Shown: positions 12,841 to 24,353, counted from the first letter of the stretch. The stretch: 64,000 nucleotides of DNA from Plantago ovata (GCA_028274465.1 CM051457.1:112467982-112531981); one strand, 5' to 3'. The notes: a model not told the origin generated them from the sequence alone. Translations and numbers: made by a program.

Positions 12841-13199
12841 AGTGAACAGTGGATCTGAGATTCACGATTGATTTCTGATTGATAATCGATGATGGTTGCT
12901 GATAACAACAGCATGATTTGGCTAATAACAATAGCTCAAGATTTAAAACTAATAACAATAGCTTATGTAAAAGATAAGAAAGAAGGAAAAATAAAAATAG
13001 AATGCGGAAGCTAGAAGAACAGTGTCTTACGGCTAAGAAGGAAAAAAACAGAGCATGCCGATTTAGCCGAGAAGAAAGAAGAGAAAAAAATAAATAAATA
13101 AATAATAATATGATTGTTTCGGGTGATTTGGCTAATAACAATAGCTCAAGGATCAATTAGTAATGCGGAAGCTAGGATAACAAAGAATGCGGCTAAGAA
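12841..13199 (-). mobile_element. Copia untranslated leader with an internal tandem duplication
   Basis: Sequence upstream of the gag start. TTTGGCTAATAACAATAGC occurs twice (about 12919 and 13127), each followed by ATGCGGAAGCTAG and an A/G-rich block with CGGCTAAGAA. No LTR or primer binding site is found before the CACTA sequence starts near 13200, so the leader is cut off there. The block resembles 18610-18690, where the same kind of leader sits beside a primer binding site. Confidence 0.6.
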
Positions 13200-13590
13200 A
13201 AAGAAAAACAGAAATCAGCAACCACCATCAGCGACCGATCGATCCGTCGCTAATATTAGCGACCGATCGGTCAATTTGCCACGGATAAATAGCCACTAGC
13301 AACCGATGAAATTAATTCGTATTAGAGCGTGACTTTTTTGCAACCGATGACTCATCCGTCAGTATTTAGCGACGGATGGACATTATCCGTCGCTATTTAG
13401 TAACCGATGGGAATTATCCGTCGCTAAATAGCGACGGATGAGTAATCCGTCGCTAAACGTTGACCAAGATAAAAAAAATTCGTTGACGGATGAATTTAAA
13501 TTTAGTGACGGATGACAGCATCCGTCGCTAATCAGCGACCGATCGGTCGCTGATTAGCGACGGATGCTGTCATCCGTCGCTAAAAATCAA
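13200..13590 (+). mobile_element. CACTA element subterminal repeat region, terminal motif missing
   Basis: Dense direct and inverted copies of AGCGACGGAT / ATCCGTCGCT and variants (GACCGATCGGTC). The same motif fills both ends of the complete CACTA element at 34494-38040, which identifies this as a CACTA subterminal region. No CACTACAAG terminus is present on the left, where it abuts the copia leader. It is followed by leader-like sequence in the plus direction. Confidence 0.75.
13501..13584. repeat. 84-bp near-perfect palindrome without a spacer
   Basis: Each base from 13501 to 13542 pairs with its mirror from 13584 to 13543, with one mismatch (13506 against 13579). The centre is CGACCGATCGGTCG. 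It is built from the CACTA subterminal motif and could extrude a cruciform. Confidence 0.95.
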
Positions 13591-14700
13591 TATGACCGGC
13601 AGAACACGGCCAGAACTCCATTAACGTTTTTCTTCTCCTCTTCTCCTCTTCTTGTCCCTTCTTCTCTCAAATTCCAATCTTCCATTATACTCCATCATTT
13701 CTTCCAATCTTGGTGTCAAATCGAAGCCAATTCAACAAGGAACGTAGTGAGACATTCAATTTGAAGGGGGTTGTTCTATTTATTCCGCAATAATTAAAGG
13801 TACTAATCTCGAAACCTAACTTTTGTAAATTTGGTATTTTTTCAATTTTGAAGTGTTTTATGGTTTATTAGCTAGTTTTGATGTAAGTATTGTTCAATTG
13901 GGATGTAGTGGGTTCGATTATGTTTGAGATTTGAATTGGGTTTTATTATGTTTGGGATTTGAATTTGGTTCGATTATGTTTGGGATTATCTATGTAGTTA
14001 GTTTTGTTCAATTAGTGTAGTTTGTTTGGGATATACTAATTAGATTTGAAAATTGCATAAGTATAATTATAATGGAAATATGAGTAATTATAGTGTATTG
14101 TAATTAGTTATTATAATGGAAATTGTATAAATATAATGAAAATATAGATAAATATAGGTAATTATAGTGTATTGCAAGTTTTTATTATAATGAAAATTCC
14201 ATAAGTATAATGGAAATATATAGATAATATAGTTAATTATAGTGTATTGGTAGTTGTTACTATAATGCAAATTGCATAATTATAATGAAAAATATATGTA
14301 ATTATAGTGTATTGTAATTAGTTATTATAATGAAAATTGTACAAGTATAATGGAAATATAGATAAATATAGGTAATTATTGTTTAAAAAAAGTGTAAGTA
14401 TGAAAGAAATAACTCATTGATAAATTAAAGTTAGAAGATAATATGAGTATTTTTGGTCAGGTTTAGCATTCAAATATGTCAGAACACTGAGGATTCCCTT
14501 ATTTGAGGTTTGGAAAGCCAACTGGCTTTTGGGAGTTCCGCCCAAAGAGTGGATGCCGAGTGCCCTTCATGATGTTTGGGAGTCCTACTGGCGTGACCAC
14601 CCGAATGTCTAGTGTCGTTCCTTGCTATATCTATGATTGTACATGTTTTATATTCAATTGTGTATGTACTAACACGGATCTTTGTATTGCAGATGCCACG
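13591..14700 (+). pseudogene. CACTA-derived gene fragment (leader, intron, short exon)
   Basis: After the subterminal repeats comes a pyrimidine-rich leader (13620-13795) ending in a plausible donor (AAAG then GTACTAATC), then an AT-rich intron. An exon-like segment near 14500-14612 reads EVWKANWLLGVPP, then VWESYWRDHPNV and a stop. The last motif resembles LWEAYWNRDPP in the CACTA element at 35.1 kb and the tryptophan-rich stretch of plant En/Spm Transposase_24 proteins. A candidate acceptor (TTGTATTGCAG) follows near 14692. The fragment ends just before the PSRP-3 gene. Confidence 0.5.
14060..14385 (+). repeat. AT-rich minisatellite, about 75-bp unit
   Basis: About four and a half diverged copies of a unit with TAATTATAGTGTATTG, then TATTATAATG and GGAAAT, inside the putative CACTA intron. 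The unit length varies between copies. Confidence 0.75.
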
Positions 14701-14769
14701 ACCCAGGAGGCCACGATAAGTAAATCCTTTCTCTTTCGATGGCAAAGTCGCAGTTTCTGTCAAGTGACA

Positions 14770-14826
14770 CTATCATTCAAGACTTTCTTTTTTTTTTTTT
14801 TTTTGATAATCTATCATTCAAGACTT
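14770..14826 (+). repeat. 16-bp direct repeats flanking a poly-T tract
   Basis: CTATCATTCAAGACTT occurs at 14770-14785 and 14811-14826. Between them are 25 bases consisting of a long T run and GATAAT. This is the footprint expected of target-site duplication around a very short, poly(A)-tailed retroposon inserted in minus orientation. It lies in the 5' leader of PSRP-3. Confidence 0.6.
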
Positions 14827-14876
14827 CAATATCCTCACTTCACTTGTTCTCTCCGGAAAATCAAACACCAACAAAG

Positions 14877-15353
14877 ATGATGCTATCATCATCACTCACA
14901 ATCCAACAACCATGTAACAATCCCTCAATTCCCCAAACCCCCCGCCTAAAAACTCAATCTTTACCATCCCTCAAGCCAAATATCAGCAAACCCATCAAAA
15001 TCACTGCTTTTGCAGCTTCACTAACCCAAGAAACATCAATTGGGGACACAAATGAACCAAAGCGGAAACTGGATGTTGTAGTCAAACCAATGGAGAGGCC
15101 AAGACTGGTGCTCAAATTCATCTGGATGGACAAGAATTTGGGAATTGCTATAGACCAAGTGATACCTGGAGGGTTTGGCACCGTTCCAGTGAGTCCGTAC
15201 TATTTCTGGCCAAGAAAAGATGCTTGGGAAGAGCTGAAAGTGATGCTGGAGAGTAAGCCATGGGTTTCTCAGAAACAAATGGTTATTTTGCTCAATCATG
15301 CTACTGATATCATCAATTTGTGGCAGGAGAGTGGAGGTGACTTAGCTTCATAA
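14877..15353 (+). CDS. PSRP3: Plastid-specific 30S ribosomal protein PSRP-3 (Ycf65 family)
   Basis: Intronless frame of 158 codons plus stop. The family is a component of the plastid (and cyanobacterial) small ribosomal subunit. Residues 1 to about 60 are rich in serine, threonine, proline and lysine and poor in acids, as in a chloroplast transit peptide. The mature part carries the family signature: [19 protein letters not shown], then [28 protein letters not shown] and [10 protein letters not shown] chose the ATG at 14877 (first of two) because the frame upstream runs through a poly-T tract that encodes an implausible phenylalanine run. Length fits nuclear-encoded homologues. No neighbouring gene shares its function. 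The promoter must lie within about 170 bases or inside CACTA-derived DNA. Confidence 0.92.
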   Translation: MMLSSSLTIQQPCNNPSIPQTPRLKTQSLPSLKPNISKPIKITAFAASLTQETSIGDTNEPKRKLDVVVKPMERPRLVLKFIWMDKNLGIAIDQVIPGGFGTVPVSPYYFWPRKDAWEELKVMLESKPWVSQKQMVILLNHATDIINLWQESGGDLAS

Positions 15354-16236
15354 TTATAATTAATGTTGTTCTTTTAGTGTATTTCATTATTGAATTGCTG
15401 GCTCTTTGTAGTTTTATGACTTTCTGTTTTAATGAATTTGTTAGCTTTGAAATTTAATGGAATGGACAGTGTGGTTACTCATAGAGTATTGTATGCTTTC
15501 TTACACATATGTGCTTGTGTTGGAGTTGATGATGCTAACCTTGTAATGTACAGTGAAAGCTCTTTCTTGGTGATCTTTTAAGTTGATGAGGATCCAAACT
15601 TGACTCCACTATACTGTCATTTTAAGTGAAAGCCATGTGAATGTGAATTGAATTTTGTTGTGGCTACTCCTTTTAGCTCAATTCATGCGGACTTTTTGAT
15701 ATTATATGTTAGCGTGTTATTAGATCCATGTGAGTTATCTTGAGTTTTGTGTGTGTGATCAAGAAATGATCTTGGTATTGATAGTCGAATGTCCTGGAAA
15801 TACTAGCTCTTTGGCTCGATTTTGTAGTGACAGAACTACACCACTATTCTGATGCATTATTAGTTCACAAGTGGAAATCTACTAAGATCTTCAGTCTTAT
15901 TAAGCTAGAGAATAAAAAAAACATTCATATACAGTGGTTTGCAACAACTATGATATTCCTATTCACTCAGCCATTACCTGATTCTCTAATCTACAAAGTG
16001 CAAAGGCTTCTAAAAGTGTATTACAATGCCTTCACCCGACTAGCTTATGTTTCTCCTCTATATTCTAAGTGTCACTAGGAACAAAATTTGTAACTTCTGC
16101 TGCACATGAAAACTGGAGCTCTTCTTCCTTGAAACTTCTTGTCTCTGAGTTGGTGCCCTTCAATAATTTCTTCCATTTGTCATCGTTTAAGATTTCACTC
16201 TCTTTATCTGAGTTTCACATTGGTTTCACATTCGAC
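15354..16236. other. Intergenic between PSRP-3 and IST1
   Basis: Convergent 3' ends of PSRP-3 (plus) and the IST1 gene (minus) face each other over 0.9 kb. The sequence is T-rich like 3' UTR and flank. No gene or repeat is recognised. Confidence 0.5.
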
Positions 16237-17398
16237 TTATTTATCTTGGTGTGAAATGCAATGATCACCTGTGCCATCTTTCCATTCTTCAAGTCTAGAA
16301 GCTAGTTCCACAGCAGCTCTGGCCGCTTCTGCTGCGTAAGCTGCTGACTCAAAGGCATCTTGAGCTGCCTCACCTGCATCTTTGTAAGACTTTCTTCCTT
16401 TTGCTAATTTGGGATGAGTTTCAGTGTCTGTTTCTTCTTCAGACAATTCTTCATCTACACTAGTGATCTCAACCTCATGAGAAACAGTAGTAGTACTTTC
16501 AGTTGATGAACTTTCTTCCTGTGAGATTTGTATGATGTCATTGTGATCCAGTTGAATCCCGCTATCTTTAGCTATTCGCTTTATCATTTGGTGTCTGCTT
16601 TCCAAGCTTGCTTGCCTTGTTGAGAGTCTCTGTACCATCTGATTGAAATCAAGATTGGATTAGGCATCTTGTATGTTTAGATTACATAAATAATAGGCCA
16701 TCTTTTAATTTCCATAAAATAGGTTTGCTATATTATTGATGAACCTTACAACTTACCTTAGGATACACCCCACAGTTGTTCCTTAGCTCCACTGCCCCGG
16801 ATGCAAACTCTTTCCCAAAGTGGGATGTGAAAATAGTGCGAATTTCTTGCAGCTCCGGAAAATCACCAAATCTCGAAGCTGCAAAGATTAAGCTTGCTAT
16901 CGCCTCCTTTAGCTGCTCAGGACATACCCTGTTGAGATGATGACGAAGCTGAGTTAAGCCGTTTTTAGAAAATATACCACAACTATGGTCTGTTGTTTTC
17001 AAACTTACCTGCTGGTTTTAATCATCTCTATTTCATCCATTAGAAGATGCAGATAACTCTCGATCAGGGCAAGCGTGTCGATAACACTCTGTTCCTTGAT
17101 AACATGCTCAACCTGTAAACCAAATCCCACGAAAATCAGATACAGAAATAAGAAAACCAGTTACGCCATAATTTCTGTTTATCGAAGTGTTTGATTTCAG
17201 GTTTGAACTTACACGAAGAAGAGCGTCCTCCGTGTTCCCAAGTTGTAGTATTTGGACTACATCAGACAACGCTTGGTAAGACTTGACGTTGTGTATCTTC
17301 TTCAGAATCGTGATTCTTGATATCGCAAGCTTCACCTGCGCCTTGAGCTTCGACACGGTGGGGCTTCTACCCAGCAGAGCGTTGATTCTCTTTCCCAT
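16237..17398 (-). CDS. IST1-like protein (ESCRT-III/VPS4 regulator family)
   Basis: Four exons, all GT-AG and phase-consistent: 17398-17213, 17112-17009, 16928-16757, 16638-16237 (stop). They give 864 bases, 287 residues. The start MGKRINALLGRS is the only ATG that opens the conserved domain. The IST1 domain fills residues 1 to about 175: helices with LKAQVKLAISRITIL, then EDALLRVEHVIKEQ, LIESYLHLLMDEIEMI, CPEQLKEAIASLIFAASR, and FGKEFASGAVELRNNCGV. In yeast and plants IST1 binds ESCRT-III subunits and tunes the VPS4 ATPase in multivesicular body sorting. The tail is acidic and Ser/Thr-rich (about 195-245) with an alanine-rich helix near 260-275, and no clear MIT-interacting motif. Exon sizes and domain order look intact. 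The particular plant IST1-like paralogue is not determined. Confidence 0.92.
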
Positions 17399-17477
17399 TT
17401 CTTGTGTTTGTTTGTTTGTTTGTTTGTCCAGTGAGATTTTGTTTAGGTTGATAAATGTAACACACACATGGCATGTA

Positions 17478-17486
17478 TTATATATA
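17478..17486 (-). promoter_or_regulatory. TATA box of the IST1-like gene
   Basis: On the minus strand the sequence reads TATATATAA, about 80 bases upstream of the start codon at 17398. A TSS about 30 bases downstream would leave a leader of about 50 bases. Confidence 0.5.
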
Positions 17487-17531
17487 CTACTATAGGCGTA
17501 CGTTCGTATAAGCTGACTTGGTAGCTGCAAG

Positions 17532-18596
17532 TTTGCAACGCAGTTGAATGTTCAGTACACGAGGGACAGCAAGGTCATTTTGGGTTGTTGTGAGAGGTTT
17601 GAAGACAAAATGCGTGTCGTAGTCAAATTAGGGGAGCCCTTTGACGTTACTGAGTTTAATTGGTTATGGCAAGTTATATATAATCAGGAGAAAGTGATGA
17701 TTATGACTCGGTCTCATTACATGATAAAATAACAATGGATGATGATGATAGCTTGAACGTTCTGTGGTTAACTCAGTCATATCATGAGACTGGACTGTGT
17801 TGCTGGTGATGTATTCCTCATTTTGTCTATGAAAGATAAACACAAACTAAGTCGTCCGGTCCGTGTTCCTGTGCTAAAATACACATTATTTTATCTTCTA
17901 CTCCCTCCTTAGTATGAGTAACGAGCAAGTCTTGTAAAAGTCGTGATGTACAAAATGAAGTCTATCCCAAGATCCTAACATAGTAAAATTATCACCTCAT
18001 TCATTAGGATAAATGAAGAGATTGAGATTGGGGAGGTAAGAATGCTGGAGTAGCAAAGGAGAGGTCGGGAGTTCCAACCCTAACGGAGATATAAGGTTGG
18101 TTTGGGTGTATTTAGAGTTATAAGGTAGTACTTCCTCTGTCCTGCGATAAACTTCTCATTTGATTTGTTGATTTTTTTTAGCTCCTGTTTGACATCAAAC
18201 TACTCCTAATGTAATTAAAAAGTAACTTTGGAGGTTATATTATGAAAGTATATGCTACCTACTTTCATAACATAAGTTCAAAAATTATTTTTCTGATAAG
18301 GTTTAATAATAATTTTAGGTCAAACTGAGCCTCGTAAATTACCATCTAGTTGCCATGGTCCCTCAGTTAGAATTATTTCTCTTTTGAGATCATTCACACC
18401 TTTGAGACAGTAGCATCCTGCCCCAAGGTCCACAGATCAAAATCTCCTTGGACTTTGGAGATTCCACATCGTATAAAGCCTATTGCATAGTGCTGAGAGT
18501 TACCCCAAGTAGGCAAGATGATTTTCAGTGAAAACATCCGAGTTATAGCAAGAGTCCACTTGGCACTGAGATCACACATGTGTATAGCAAGAGTCC
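17532..18596. other. Intergenic upstream of IST1
   Basis: Contains one-sided Stowaway-like ends (CTCCCTCCTTAG near 17902, ACTTCCTCTGTCC near 18129) without recognisable partners. A block at 18394-18596 has sequence resembling decayed LTR-retrotransposon DNA. No gene is recognised. Confidence 0.45.
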
Positions 18597-19140
18597 ACTA
18601 CAAGAAAATTATGCCGCATATGAAAGGAAGAAAACAGAGTATGCCGCTTTGCTATGCGGCAGTGAAGAAGAAAGAAAAAAAAAACGTACTGCTATCTATG
18701 GTTCTGACCAGTAACCAGAAAGCCTTTGCTCTGGTACCATCTCAGAGTACGCTAAGAATTATAGCAGAACAAATAAATTGAATTGAGTTTATTGAAAGTA
18801 AGAAAACTATTGTATATTAACGTGATTTACAAAGGAAAACATAGCTAGCTATTTATACTACTATAACCCTAATAAAACTATATGTACACGCCTGTCTCCA
18901 GCCCTAAACTAACTCTTTTCTTCTTCTCAAACTCTTCCCGAGTTTCCTGATGAGATCTGGACTCTCTCAATATGGCGGTGTTGACCAAGGAGTTAACCTG
19001 CTCTGGCTCAACTCCTATGTTAACTCCTGTGTTGTCTTGCTCAACTCCTATGTTAACTCCCGAGTTGTCCGGCTCAACTCATATGTTAACTCCTGTTCTC
19101 GTTCTTCTTTCTTTCATTTCTTGAGAAGTTTTAGAATAGT
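18597..19140 (-). mobile_element. Copia LTR, primer binding site and leader fragment
   Basis: On the minus strand, LTR-like sequence with a TATA-type box (TATAAATAGC near 18845-18855) runs into TGGTACCAGAGC (about 18726-18737), close to the plant initiator-Met-tRNA binding site TGGTATCAGAGC. Next comes a leader with GCATACTCTGTTTTC-type sequence resembling the leader of the copia element at 12.9-13.2 kb. The internal domain is missing left of 18597, where CACTACAAGAAAA, a CACTA-like terminus, is seen. Confidence 0.55.
19007..19100 (+). repeat. 33-bp tandem repeat, three copies
   Basis: A unit beginning CTCAACTCCTATGTTAACTC is repeated three times with a few changes. It is in phase with codons, which makes a spurious repetitive peptide. 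It probably lies within or beside the LTR. Confidence 0.8.
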
Positions 19141-19802
19141 TTGAAAACATTATTTATTGGTAATTTTGTCGGTTTATATAAAAGGTTAAATCTCAACGTG
19201 TTGTTGTAAATATCTACTTTAAATGAGACTTATACCAATCATATTGGATAAAAGTGCATCATGATAAGCAACGTTAGATGCAATTGATACTCCTTTCGTC
19301 TAGCTAATATTGTTTATGCTTTGCAATGTTTTTTATAGAGAGTGGCATTACAATTTCTTGCCTAATACTGTGAACATTGCAACTATGGAAAGACAGGAAA
19401 ATTCGACCACAAGCCCCCTCGCTTTTTAGCAGTTGGTTTCATGTGTATGATCTATTGCTACCTTGAGTGAAAAGGCCATGAGTAAGGCCGAGGAAATCGA
19501 ATGATCAGGAAATCAGATAAAACAAAACCAAAATGTGATAATATTATGGATACAGATTTGTTAATGAGTTGATACATGATCCAGTGGAGATTTGCAATTA
19601 CCGAGTTGATACATTTTCCATAGTTAAACAAAGAAAAACCTCAGAAGCTTGAAGAAACAACCTCAACGTAGTAGTACCATATTTAGATTTATTTTAGACA
19701 AATGGCATGCTTCTTTGATCAAATACAAGAGCTTCACTTAAGTGTGTGTACATATATATAGGGAATACAGCATCTGATATGCTAATCCAGTAGCAGCAGC
19801 GT
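19141..19802. other. 3' flank of CER1, nothing recognised
   Basis: AT-rich sequence with no frame of note. The part nearest 19803 is presumably the CER1 3' UTR and terminator. Confidence 0.45.
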
Positions 19803-22800
19803 CTAATGCGCCTTCGATTCTGCTGACATTGTCAAGGGACGGAATCCATGATCAAGACTAGCATTCCAGATTTTCTCGATATCAAACATCATGTTTCCAC
19901 ATTCGTGCACGTTCCATTCTTCCATCGCGTGCAACACTCCTGCTATGCGCCATGCACTCATCACTCTTCTCGGCAACCAATTCTGTCATCATCATTTGGA
20001 AAAACGACCATCTCAGTTTGTTGAATTAAAATCACGGAATATGCACATGTAATATCTGCAGTTTTTAAAGGATTTCATTTCTGACCTCACAAGAGTCAAC
20101 ATTCTCAAGGTGCTTCGGAGCTAACATTGCTGGAGTGGTGTTGTATATGCAGTCTCTACGGGTTTTCTTGGGAGGAAACTGTGAGAACGGAATGAATATT
20201 GTTCCTTTTGTTGCCTTGTTCTGTTCATCTTCCGTAAGGCCTTCTCCCACAAGCCATGTCTGAAAAACACGTATTTGCGCCTTTAGTAACCACACATGTA
20301 TGTTTTACCTTCCTTTAATGTATGAGATGCTAGCTGAGTAAAGGAGACAAAAACTAACCTTCGGAGCATTGTGTTTGTAGAGAACCAAGTTGTTTGCAGC
20401 CTCGCTGCTAAGTTTCGCCTTCAGCTTCTTGTACTCATCCTCTCGCATTGTGAATACCTGTTTGCAATTATTACAGTGAGCTATAAGAGACCAACACAAC
20501 ATAGAAACTTTTGACACCCAGCGCCCTGATATACTAGTAAACATCTACTATACATACCTGGATGCCCCCTTGGCATAAAGCAAGGGCAATAGAGTAAGCA
20601 ACCTTTGAAAGATTGCCTCGAAGAACCACCTCAGTAGTTCCTTTGGGTATACTATTCAGCACAACTGCAACAGCTAAACTGCTTCCATCGACCAGCTTCA
20701 CCTTTAACTCGGGGTGCTTTTGAATGAAAAGCTCTCCGTTTTTGTTGAGCCCCTCTTCCTGCATCCCACAAACATAAATCAAATGCTCGTCTTTGATGGA
20801 CCATGCAAATTACTACTGTGACTGTATATCTGAAAATATTACTTGCCTGATTCAATAATCCGAGACTCAACACCTTCACGCCTTTGTCCTCAGCTTCAAG
20901 AATAGCATTCTCGATTAAACCATTGATTGATTCTCTCTGCCACTCCATGTAAAACTGCAAGAACATAAAAAGCAACATTGAATATAGTACTGCTTGAAAG
21001 TTTTAACTTAGTAGCATACTGAGGATAATGCACGGAACATTACTTGAACGCGATATTTGGGAATAGACCATGTTTGCAATTTTAGCTGCTTGAAGACATT
21101 TCTCTCGACAGTAAAAGTGCGGCCATTTATCCAAGTGAGCAACATGGACCAAACTGTGACAGGCCACATCAGCCACAAGTACCACTTGGATTTGAGAGGT
21201 TCAGAAGCTAAGTAAGCGAATCCTAAACGAAGTTGATATATAGATTCAGGCGTTGTCAGATGAGTCAAATGCACAACATCAGGTGATTCCTCCTTTCTAG
21301 CCAGTGAGCTCTCGTATAACGAGTCAGATGATTTGTCCAGTGTGCCATAGATGTAGTCATAGAACGGCATGAAAAGTGAATAATTGGTTCGAAACTGGGT
21401 GTGATGCAACGAGTGGTATCTGTATCGATCACAAAGCACATTAAGTGGCAAACTCATGCAGAGAAGTAGGTTTTTCTTTTTTCTGCCATCTGTTAACTGA
21501 TCATTTCAGGTTTATATAGCCTTTTTCCTACTTCTCTTATGGTTCATTATTTTCATGATTCCATCCCAACCCCCCCCCCCCCCCCCCAGGTTACAGGTTT
21601 CCCGAGTTTACAGTTACATCCCGGAGCTTAGGAAATTACAAGTAGACCCTTGAGCAAGTCTGCCATCCTCCATTAGCTAATTTGGCAGAAATACATATAT
21701 AAAAACAAGAAGACAACTGCAAGTGTTTTTTTTTTTACTGCACTTAAAAAATGTAATGTAAAATCAAAAAGAAGGTAATTTGATATCGTATCCTTTACGA
21801 TGTACGAGTAATTATAATTCTATATCAGCACGTCAATAATTAAGCTGTCTATTACAGATATGGAATAACAAAAATAGAAAAGATAACACATGGGACCTAA
21901 ACTGATAACAAGCAAAAGCAAATGGGTCAATTTATTGATTCGATTAAATATCGTTAACAGCATTGTCAAGCATTAATATGCAGTTTTGCAGTTAGGTTGG
22001 CTCTGACCTACACAGTACAGACAAACCTAATAAGATGACTATGTATCATTAAGAATTATTCCTACGCAACAACACCACAAAATATCTATTTCTAAGAGCA
22101 AAACTGTGATTATCTATCATCTCTAAGCTTTTCACTTTCCAGGATTGTCTTAGTTCAGAGTTAGGCAGGCATGTCAGTCACTAAGCCCAGCAAACTTACG
22201 ATAGGATAAGCAAGTAGATACTTACGAAGGCGTGTACATGATGTACTTGAGGGGAGGAAAAATGGTGAAGAGCCATTTAGGAATGTGCTCAAAGTTGCAG
22301 TGTCCCATGTTGTTCATGAAATCAATGTAACTAATGTACCCAGCAAATGAAATAATCGAACCAGTCTCCGTCAGAATAGTTGAGAGCAACGGTATCGCAA
22401 AAAGGGTGAAGTATGAGATGTGCTCCGCGAATGGATGAATTACAGCTGCAAAAATGTAAAGCATGATCTCAGAGCATTTCAAGATAATGCAAGATCCAAG
22501 AATTCAAGAACTCAGTAAAATTGTAACCATGATAACATGCCTCTGTGGCAGACAAATCTTCGTAAAGACTCAGATGAAATCTTTTCTCAAGCTCAAGACT
22601 TTTGATCACGCACACATATTCAACTAAAACAAAGACTTCATGCAGACTTACTCAAATTACGGCCTAAATAAACTTGCACGTTCAGAAAATCGAAAAAGAT
22701 GACTGAATACTATCGTTACATAAGTTTTTAAGAGAAACTTACAAGATGTACTAATTATCTCAAGCTAACTGTATATATACACTACTAGACAACCTGGACC

Positions 22801-24239
22801 ATATATTGAAGGAAAATTCTAGACAAGAACAAAGGTAACATTTAAGAAATAAAGGCTTCATGACTAATTTCTTGAAGATCAGGCAATGAAATCTTACAAG
22901 TGATGGGTTCGGTGGCAATAGACGAGTGGTGGTGGGAGTGGTAGCGGGAGTAAAGGAAGTGATGGTGCAACGCTCGGTGCAGCCAGTAATAGAGAAATTC
23001 CACCGGGCCACTATGCAGCAAAATCGTCAAGATTATACCATCGGTCCTCCACAAAGGCAGATGATGAGCCTTCTCAAGATACATAGATCCCAAGTAGAAC
23101 AATATCCCATTGAATATAATTTGATCATCCCTACAAATCAGTTCCACATTTAGACTCTAATTCGGGGTGTGAAATGCATCACTTTTATATAACTTTCAAT
23201 GATTAAAACCAAGGTTTTTGAAATAAATAAAATAAGAGACAGTACCAGTTTCTTTCTCTATCAACTTGCTCAAACTCAATGGTCTTATCAACAATTCTGT
23301 TGTCCCCTTTGGCCGTTCGATAGCGAGACAGTGAAATCCAAATTTGGTTGTGCAGCATTCGGATTAAGAGGAAAGGGAATATGAGGAAATTCGAAAGGTC
23401 CCTTTCGCTTGCATCCTTCACCATGTAAGAGTATGTTGAATGTGCCACCCATGGAGCTATCACAACATACTGCAACAGAAATTCAGCAAACATACAGGTT
23501 ACTGATAAACATTCATGTACATGACTTTTTTCGTTTTCGATCCACACCAAGTCCAAGCATAGTCATCTAAAATATCCAGAGAATGCATGACACAAGATGC
23601 ATCTGCCAAATCATCCTGTCCATAACTATCTAAAATAACTAAACACAGTCTTGAAATGAATCCTTAAAGACCATAAACCTTTGCTCCAGATTGTTGTCAA
23701 GAATTACATGCATGAACTTTTCAGAATAACTACTGGTGATCTTTTTAAACTTTTTAGAATTACATTCATGATCTTTGCAAAAAATACTTGCCATGTACTA
23801 ATGCAATATCCCATGAGATAGAGGCAATCAAAAGGTTTCACTTGTCTGGGTCGATGGAACAAATGAAAAGAGGCCTTTTTTATGATAGTTAATTTTAAAT
23901 TTTCGAAACATCCAAAATACAAAGTTCTTGTTAATTAACCACCAGAGAACATTTTAAAAACAATACTTTAATGATTCAGATTCTGAAACATCCTCAAAAA
24001 GACAAGTTGTTAACCACCAAACCTTTAATTTACATCCATCTAGACATGAAAACCACCAACCATTTTTGTACTTAGAGAACTGCTCACACATAATAACCCA
24101 CATATATACAAAAGAATAATGCAAAAGCCCAAAATTTTGCTTATAAAAATAAAGATATAGAACAAGCTATATGATGCACCTTGTAGTTGCCAAGCCAAGT
24201 CCATGGCCAATCAGTGAGAAGCCCAGGTGTAGAAGCCAT
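19803..24239 (-). CDS. CER1: CER1-type very-long-chain alkane-forming enzyme
   Basis: Ten exons: 24239-24180, 23469-23246, 23130-22898, 22445-22226, 21419-21044, 20954-20847, 20758-20558, 20457-20359, 20259-20086, 19982-19803. They join phase-perfectly into 1,875 bases, 624 residues, matching the usual CER1 length of about 625. The start is MASTPGLLTDWPW. The N-terminal half is a multi-pass fatty-acid-hydroxylase domain with the di-iron histidine boxes HRALHHHFLYSRYHSHHHS, HPFAEH and YHSLHHTQF. The C-terminal half is the WAX2/CER1 domain, ending with NWLPRRVMSAWRIAGVLHAMEEW. CER1 works in the ER with CER3 and cytochrome b5 to turn very-long-chain acyl-CoA into cuticular alkanes. All introns are GT-AG except the one after 20847, which starts GC. 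Intron 4 (21420-22225) holds an 18-C tract. All conserved residues I can check are present, so the gene looks functional. Confidence 0.95.
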
Positions 24240-24342
24240 CAGCTGTTTTTACTTTCTTGCTTAATTGCTTGCTTGCTTTCTCAACAAAAAGAGTATATTC
24301 CCTTGCCCTTGTCTAATCTCCTTCCCTATATCTTGTTAGCCT

Positions 24343-24353
24343 ATATATATAAG
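24343..24353 (-). promoter_or_regulatory. TATA box of CER1
   Basis: A TATATATA run about 105-115 bases upstream of the CER1 start codon, read on the minus strand as CTTATATATATAGG. The spacing suits a leader of about 75 bases. Confidence 0.5.

Noticed and set aside
13200-13590. CRISPR-like array from the regular AGCGACGGAT words
   Set aside because: Spacing is irregular, words occur in both orientations, and the same words fill CACTA ends. This is plant nuclear DNA.
17544-17732. Small gene upstream of IST1
   Set aside because: 62 codons without family similarity, located in the likely promoter/leader flank of IST1.
18950-19144. Short protein with repeated LNSYVNS units
   Set aside because: It is the translation of a 33-bp tandem repeat beside an LTR, with no start context or homologue.
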